Translations under genes and position numbers: made by a program | Notes under the pieces: model-generated | What the model was told of the DNA's origin: nothing | What the model saw: the letters and a program-made list of their open reading frames with translations, nothing else | Databases searched by the model: none | Shown here: positions 5,767 through 9,792 of the stretch, one piece after another | Position numbering within the stretch: the stretch's first letter is position 1 | How the letters are laid out: each line of letters begins with the position of its first letter | NCBI GenBank assembly: GCA_035352715.1 | Contig: DAOPYE010000094.1 | Location: 1 to 9,792, forward strand | Length of the DNA stretch: 9,792 nt | Source: DAOPYE01 sp035352715 | Lineage (GTDB): Bacteria > Acidobacteriota > Holophagae > Holophagales > Holophagaceae | Direction of reading: 5' to 3'

Positions 5767-6288
5767 ATGTCCGAAGGCATCCTGCTGGAACAGCTCCCAC
5801 GCCCCACGCTGCTGACCGAAGCGGCGCGGGAGGCCCGTCTGCGCGCAGCGATCCCCCAGATCCTCGCGGCCGTGGAAGGCGAGACGGATGCCATCGCCGT
5901 TCAGGCCACCCTGGCCCGTCTGCTCTGGGACACCCTGGTCCAGACCAACTGGTGCGGTTTCTACCGGGTCGTCGCGCCCGGCATGCTCGCCGTGGGCCCC
6001 TACCAGGGCGCCATGGGATGCCTGCGCATCCCCTTCGAGCGGGGCGTGTGCGGCACTGCGGCGCGCACCGGACAGATCCAGCGGGTGCCCGATGTCCATG
6101 CGTTTCCGGGCCACATCGCGTGCGATGAGGCTACCCGCAGCGAACTGGTGATCCCCATCTTTTCGGCGGGACGCCTGCGGGCGGTGCTGGATCTGGATAG
6201 CCCCATGCTCAATGGGTTTTCCAGTGATGAATCACAATTGCTTGATGAGATTTTCCATCTCGAGGGAATACAAGGCCTGGCCTGGTAG
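5767..6288 (+). CDS. msrC: Free methionine-(R)-sulfoxide reductase (GAF-domain fRMsr)
   Basis: This 173-residue GAF-fold enzyme reduces free methionine-(R)-sulfoxide to methionine, using thioredoxin-type electrons in the cytoplasm. The family signature is nearly complete: NWCGFYRV (61-68), GPYQGAMGCLRIPFERGVCGTAA (77-99), VPDVHAFPGHIACDEATRSELVIP (107-130) and AVLDLDSP (139-146). The three conserved cysteines are present as Cys85, Cys95 and Cys119, matching Cys84, Cys94 and Cys118 of the E. coli enzyme. The N-terminal region before NW is about 15 residues longer than in E. coli MsrC, and the C-terminus ends soon after the last helix. The ATG at 5767 has only a weak AAAGAGA upstream. A GTG at 5716 would add 17 residues (MTFSSLIPV...) and cannot be excluded. 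It is divergent from fabD. Confidence 0.93.
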   Translation: MSEGILLEQLPRPTLLTEAAREARLRAAIPQILAAVEGETDAIAVQATLARLLWDTLVQTNWCGFYRVVAPGMLAVGPYQGAMGCLRIPFERGVCGTAARTGQIQRVPDVHAFPGHIACDEATRSELVIPIFSAGRLRAVLDLDSPMLNGFSSDESQLLDEIFHLEGIQGLAW

Positions 6289-6488
6289 CCGACACCCACT
6301 AAACACGCCAAATTCGCCCCAGGATTCGTGCGGGTCGCCCCAGCTTGCCCCATTTTCATGAGTTTCCCGGTCAGAATGACGGTCCATAGATCCCGGCCGC
6401 GAAGCGGGAGGCATGGGTCCAGGGTCTTGCTGAGCGCTCCCAAAAGCTCTCGGCGCTTGTTCAGCCGCCTCCAGATGAAAGGCCATCC
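6289..6488. other. Intergenic region between msrC and the first M13 peptidase
   Basis: These 200 bases show no gene with a plausible ribosome site on either strand. A weak dyad with CCGC-GAA-GCGG lies near 6400, and the stretch around 6428-6465 has CTGAGCGC paired imperfectly with GCGC..TCAG. No clear terminator for msrC and no clear promoter for the peptidase was found, although at least the latter should be here. Confidence 0.4.
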
Positions 6489-8540
6489 ATGAGCCGCAGT
6501 TCATCCTTTCTGCACCTTGGTTTTGGGATTCTGACGACCTGCCTGGTGGCTTCCAGCCTTACGGCCCAGGATCTGCCGAAGCCCGGCCATGGCCTGCGCC
6601 CGGCCGATATGGACACCGCCGTGAAGCCCTGCGACGACTTCTTCCAGTTCGCCAACGGCAGCTGGCTGAATCGCACGAAGATCCCCGCCGAGTACGCGAA
6701 CTGGGGAGCCTTCATGGAAATCCGGGAGCACAACCTGGAGACCCTGAAGGTCATCCTGGAGGACGTCTCCAAGCGCTCGGATTGGCCCAAGGGCTCCATC
6801 CAGCAGAAGGTTGGCGACTTCTACGCCATGGGCATGGATGAGGCCCGCATCGAACGCGAGGGCATCCGCCCCCTGGCTCCGGCGTTCCAGCGCATCGCCA
6901 AGATCAAGAACGTAAAGGATCTGGTGCGCGAGATCGCGATCCTGCACCGCCAGGGCGTCAACGCGGCCTTCGGGTTCGGCGTGGGCCAGGACGACAAGGA
7001 CAGCGCGCACTATATCGCCCAGATCGCGCAGGGTGGGCTCGGCCTGCCGGATCGTGACTACTACACGAAGGACGACGCCAAATCGGTCGAGTTGCGCGCG
7101 AAATACGAAGCCCATGTGACCCGGATGTTCGAACTGCTGGGCGACAAGCCCGCCGCCGCCCAGGCGCACGCGAAGACCGTGATGACCTTCGAGACTCGCC
7201 TGGCCAAGGCCTCCATGACCCGCGTGGAGCAGCGCGACCCCAACGCCATCTACCACAAGCTCACCCGCGCCGAAATCGAGCAGGGCGGCTCGCCCTGGAA
7301 AGCCTACTTTGAAGCTGTCGGCCTGCCCTCTTCTGAAAAAGACCTGCTGGTACGCCAGCCCGCGTTCCTCCAGGAACTGGGCGCACTCACCAAGGAAGTG
7401 AGCCTGAAGGACTGGAAAACCTACCTGCGCTGGCACCTGATCAACGCGAACGCCACCGAGCTCAGCAAGCCCTTCGTGAACGAGCACTTCGCCTTCTTCG
7501 GCAAGACGCTCAACGGAACGCAGGCGCTGAGCCCGCGCTGGAAGCGCATCCAGGGGGCCACCGACCAGGCGCTGGGCGAGGCCCTGGGTCAGCTCTACGT
7601 CGAAAAGGCGTTCAAGCCCGAAGCCAAGCAGAAGGCGCTGACCCTGGTGGCGAACCTCCGCGCCGCACTGCGGGATCGCATCCAGAAGCTGGATTGGATG
7701 AACGAAGCCACCAAGGTGAAGGCGATTCAGAAGCTCGACGCGTTTCGCGTGAAGATCGGCTATCCCGACACGTGGCGCGATTACAGCAAGCTCGACATCA
7801 AGCGCCAATCCTATGTGCTGAACAGCGTGGCCGCCGCCGAGTTCGAGTTCCAGCGCGGCCTCGACAAGCTGGGCAAGCCCCTGGACCTCAGCGAATGGGG
7901 CATGACGCCCTCCACCGTCAACGCCTACTACAACCCCAACATGAACGAGATCGTCTTCCCGGCGGGCATCCTGCAGGCGCCCTTTTTTGATGCGGAAGCT
8001 GACGACGCGGTGAACTACGGTGGCATCGGCTTGGTGATCGGCCATGAAATGACCCACGGCTTCGACGACGAAGGCCGCCAGTTCGACGCCGACGGCAACC
8101 TGAAGGATTGGTGGACGGAAGCCGACGCGAAGGCCTACGACGCGCGCGCGGAACTGGTCGTGAAGCAGTACGACGGCTACGAGGCGCTGCCGGGCCTGAA
8201 GCTCAACGGCAAGCTGACCCTGGGCGAGAACATCGCCGATCTGGGCGGCCTGAAGATCGCCTATACCGCCTTCCTGAAATCCCTTGAGGGCAAGGCCAAG
8301 CCCGCGCCGGTGGATGGATTCACCGCCGAGCAGCGGTTCTTCCTGGGTTACGCCCAGTCCTGGCGCTTCACCGCCCGGGATGAATCCGCCCGCCTGCGCG
8401 TCATGACAGATCCCCACTCGCCCGCCCGTTTCCGCGTCCTGGGCCCCTTGTCCAATATGCCTGAGTTCTTCCAGGCCTTCGGATGTGGCGAGAACGCTCC
8501 CATGGTCCGTCCGGCCGCGCTGCGCCCCACGATCTGGTAG
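6489..8540 (+). CDS. Secreted M13 family zinc metallopeptidase (neprilysin/PepO type), complete
   Basis: The protein is a 683-residue exported zinc peptidase that should cut oligopeptides outside the cytoplasm. A signal peptide covers about 1-26 (cleavage near SLTA-QD). The M13 N-terminal domain opens with PCDDFFQFANGSWLNRTKIP (47-66). The catalytic part contains NAYYNPNMNEIVFPAGILQ (478-496), the zinc motif GHEMTHGFDDEGR with His519, Glu520 and His523, and GENIADLGGL with third ligand Glu580 and Asp584. HSPARFRVLGPLSNMPEFFQAFGC (643-666) is the usual C-terminal substrate region, and the chain ends in IW as in many bacterial members. Length is typical. AAAGG lies six bases before the ATG at 6489. 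A homologous M13 gene follows after eight bases, so the two form a tandem pair in one transcript. The natural substrate is unknown. Confidence 0.96.
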   Translation: MSRSSSFLHLGFGILTTCLVASSLTAQDLPKPGHGLRPADMDTAVKPCDDFFQFANGSWLNRTKIPAEYANWGAFMEIREHNLETLKVILEDVSKRSDWPKGSIQQKVGDFYAMGMDEARIEREGIRPLAPAFQRIAKIKNVKDLVREIAILHRQGVNAAFGFGVGQDDKDSAHYIAQIAQGGLGLPDRDYYTKDDAKSVELRAKYEAHVTRMFELLGDKPAAAQAHAKTVMTFETRLAKASMTRVEQRDPNAIYHKLTRAEIEQGGSPWKAYFEAVGLPSSEKDLLVRQPAFLQELGALTKEVSLKDWKTYLRWHLINANATELSKPFVNEHFAFFGKTLNGTQALSPRWKRIQGATDQALGEALGQLYVEKAFKPEAKQKALTLVANLRAALRDRIQKLDWMNEATKVKAIQKLDAFRVKIGYPDTWRDYSKLDIKRQSYVLNSVAAAEFEFQRGLDKLGKPLDLSEWGMTPSTVNAYYNPNMNEIVFPAGILQAPFFDAEADDAVNYGGIGLVIGHEMTHGFDDEGRQFDADGNLKDWWTEADAKAYDARAELVVKQYDGYEALPGLKLNGKLTLGENIADLGGLKIAYTAFLKSLEGKAKPAPVDGFTAEQRFFLGYAQSWRFTARDESARLRVMTDPHSPARFRVLGPLSNMPEFFQAFGCGENAPMVRPAALRPTIW

Positions 8541-8544
8541 GAGA
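8538..8544 (+). promoter_or_regulatory. Ribosome binding site overlapping the stop codon of the upstream peptidase gene
   Basis: TAGGAGA contains the TAG stop of the first M13 gene and the GGAG core (8540-8543) for the second, five bases before its ATG at 8549. This fixes the start and suggests translational coupling of the pair. Confidence 0.75.
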
Positions 8545-8548
8545 CGCC

Positions 8549-9792
8549 ATGAGGATGCTTCGAATCGCGCTCGCCCTCCCCTGTGTGGCCGTGGCTCTGG
8601 CCGCCCAGAGCCCTGCCCAACAGGCCCCGGCAACCGGCGTCAATCCGGCCTACCTGGATCGCGCCCAGGCCCCGTGCAAGGATCTGTATGGGTTCTCCAA
8701 CGGCACCTTTGACGCCACGCCGATCCCCGCCGCCTATGCGTCCTATGGCGTGAACGAGGAGATCAACGAGCGCAACGAAGCGATCCTGAAGCAGATTCTT
8801 GAAGACGCCCTCAGTGCCAAGGATGCGCCCGCCGGCAGCGTGAGCGCGCGGCTGCGCGACTTCTACGCCAGCGGCATGGACACCGCCGAAATTGAAGCTT
8901 CTGGATTGAAACCCATCGAACCAATCCTTCACGAGATCCAGGCGTTGAAATCCCGAAAGGACCTGGCCCCCCTGCTCGCGCGCCTTCAGGCGCAGGGCAT
9001 CAACGCCGGCCCTGCTTTTGGCGTGGGCCAGGACGACAAGAACAGCAAGGCCATCGTGGCGAAGCTCTACCAGGGCGGGCTGGGACTTCCCGAGCGCGAG
9101 TTCTATTTCCGGAAGGATGGAAAAACGCGCGAGCAGCGCCAGGCCTATGTCCAGCACGTCGCTCGGATGTTCGAGTTGGCCGGTGATCCGGCGGATAAGG
9201 CCCAAAAGGCCGCCCAGCGCCTGCTCGTCTTCGAGACCAAGCTGGCAAAAGTCTCGCGCAAGCTCGTGGATCTGCGTGATCCCCAGGCGAACTACCACAA
9301 GATGGAGCGCCGCACCCTGGACAAGATGGCGCCGGGCTTTGGCTGGCCCCTCTACTTCCGCACCCTGGGACTTCCCGACGGCGAGAAGCGGCTGGTCGTG
9401 GGCCAGCCGGAATTCCTGCAGGGCTTCGCGCGCCTGACGGGAACCGCGCCCCTGGAGGATGTGAAAACCTACCTGCGCTGGCATCTGTTGAACGCGACCG
9501 CGGAATACCTGGGCAAGGATCTGGAATCCGCCGATTTCGATTTCTATGGAAAGACCCTGCGGGGACGGAAGGAGATGTTCCCGCGCTGGAAGCGGGTGCT
9601 TTTCGCCGTGGATCGCGGCATCGGCGAGGATCTGGGACAGGCCTTCGTGAAACGGGCCTTCAGCCCGGAAGCCAAGGCCAAGGTCCTGGAGATGGTCCGC
9701 TTCCACCGGGAAGCACTGAAGCTGAGCCTCCAGCGCGCCCCATGGATGAGCGACGCCACCAAGACCCAGGCGCTGCACAAGCTGGAGACGAT
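8549..9792 (+). CDS. Second secreted M13 family metallopeptidase, N-terminal 414 residues (runs off the window)
   Basis: The frame is open from the ATG at 8549 to the window end without a stop. A signal peptide covers about 1-19 (MRMLRIALALPCVAVALAA, cleaved before QSP). The remainder aligns along its length with the first 420 or so residues of the upstream peptidase. Shared blocks are GVGQDDKxS, QGGLGLPxR(D/E)(Y/F)Y, HVxRMFEL, DPxAxYHK, VxTYLRWHL(I/L)NA-type and FPRWKR/SPRWKR. The opening M13 block is altered: APCKDLYGFSNGTFDATPIP replaces the usual Cys-Asp-Asp-Phe and Gly-x-Trp with Cys-Lys-Asp-Leu and Gly-Thr-Phe. The zinc-binding HExxH region would lie beyond the edge, so whether it is catalytically intact cannot be judged. 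It follows its paralogue by eight bases and is probably a tandem duplicate. Confidence 0.93.
   Translation, partial: MRMLRIALALPCVAVALAAQSPAQQAPATGVNPAYLDRAQAPCKDLYGFSNGTFDATPIPAAYASYGVNEEINERNEAILKQILEDALSAKDAPAGSVSARLRDFYASGMDTAEIEASGLKPIEPILHEIQALKSRKDLAPLLARLQAQGINAGPAFGVGQDDKNSKAIVAKLYQGGLGLPEREFYFRKDGKTREQRQAYVQHVARMFELAGDPADKAQKAAQRLLVFETKLAKVSRKLVDLRDPQANYHKMERRTLDKMAPGFGWPLYFRTLGLPDGEKRLVVGQPEFLQGFARLTGTAPLEDVKTYLRWHLLNATAEYLGKDLESADFDFYGKTLRGRKEMFPRWKRVLFAVDRGIGEDLGQAFVKRAFSPEAKAKVLEMVRFHREALKLSLQRAPWMSDATKTQALHKLET

Noticed and set aside
6501..8633. A 710-codon open frame on the minus strand, antisense to the first M13 peptidase
   Set aside because: It mirrors a GC-rich gene whose sense strand has full M13 motifs. 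The antisense translation is low-complexity, rich in Gly, Val, Leu and His, and shows no recognisable domain or ribosome site. Such antisense frames are common when third positions are G/C.
8348..9778. A 476-codon open frame on the minus strand, antisense to the two M13 genes
   Set aside because: Same reason: the plus strand encodes the end of one and much of a second M13 peptidase, and the antisense product looks like no known protein.

Overview
The window looks like a piece of a GC-rich bacterial chromosome. The best guess is Acidobacteriota, in particular the Holophagae/Geothrix side. This rests on the strong G/C preference at third codon positions, a surface lipoprotein with acidobacterial-style Ig-like repeats, and a tandem pair of secreted M13 peptidases. 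It is inference from gene style, as there is no rRNA or marker tree here. No phage, transposon, integron, CRISPR, tRNA or rRNA sequence was seen.

Layout, left to right. On the minus strand the window opens with the N-terminal part of a lipoprotein (start at 259). Upstream of it, also on minus, is a class I glutamine amidotransferase of the PuuD/peptidase C26 type (348-1100). Divergent from these on plus is ssb (1174-1623), which ends in a textbook intrinsic terminator. A TrhA/hemolysin III membrane protein (1710-2366) follows. A 295-base gap with two inverted repeats then leads to a two-Ig-repeat GH30 glycosidase lipoprotein (2662-4515). GH30 converges on fabD (minus, 4648-5595). The space between them holds a 15-bp perfect hairpin and a second pair of overlapping inverted repeats that run into the fabD stop region. 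Divergent from fabD is a free methionine-(R)-sulfoxide reductase (5767-6288). After a 200-base gap come two adjacent M13 metallopeptidase genes (6489-8540, and 8549 to the window edge). The ribosome binding site of the second overlaps the stop codon of the first.

Functionally the window mixes housekeeping genes (ssb, fabD), protection and nitrogen scavenging (MsrC, the amidotransferase) and exported degradative proteins (GH30 glycosidase, two M13 peptidases, a lipoprotein). The secreted hydrolases suit a heterotroph that uses plant-type polysaccharide and peptides. Apart from the M13 pair, the genes do not form an evident pathway.

No clearly novel system was found. The points most worth checking are a GH30 catalytic domain that appears to lack the arginine pair used for glucuronate recognition, the divergent second M13 copy, competing hairpins at the fabD 3' end, and a hairpin abutting the ssb Shine-Dalgarno sequence.
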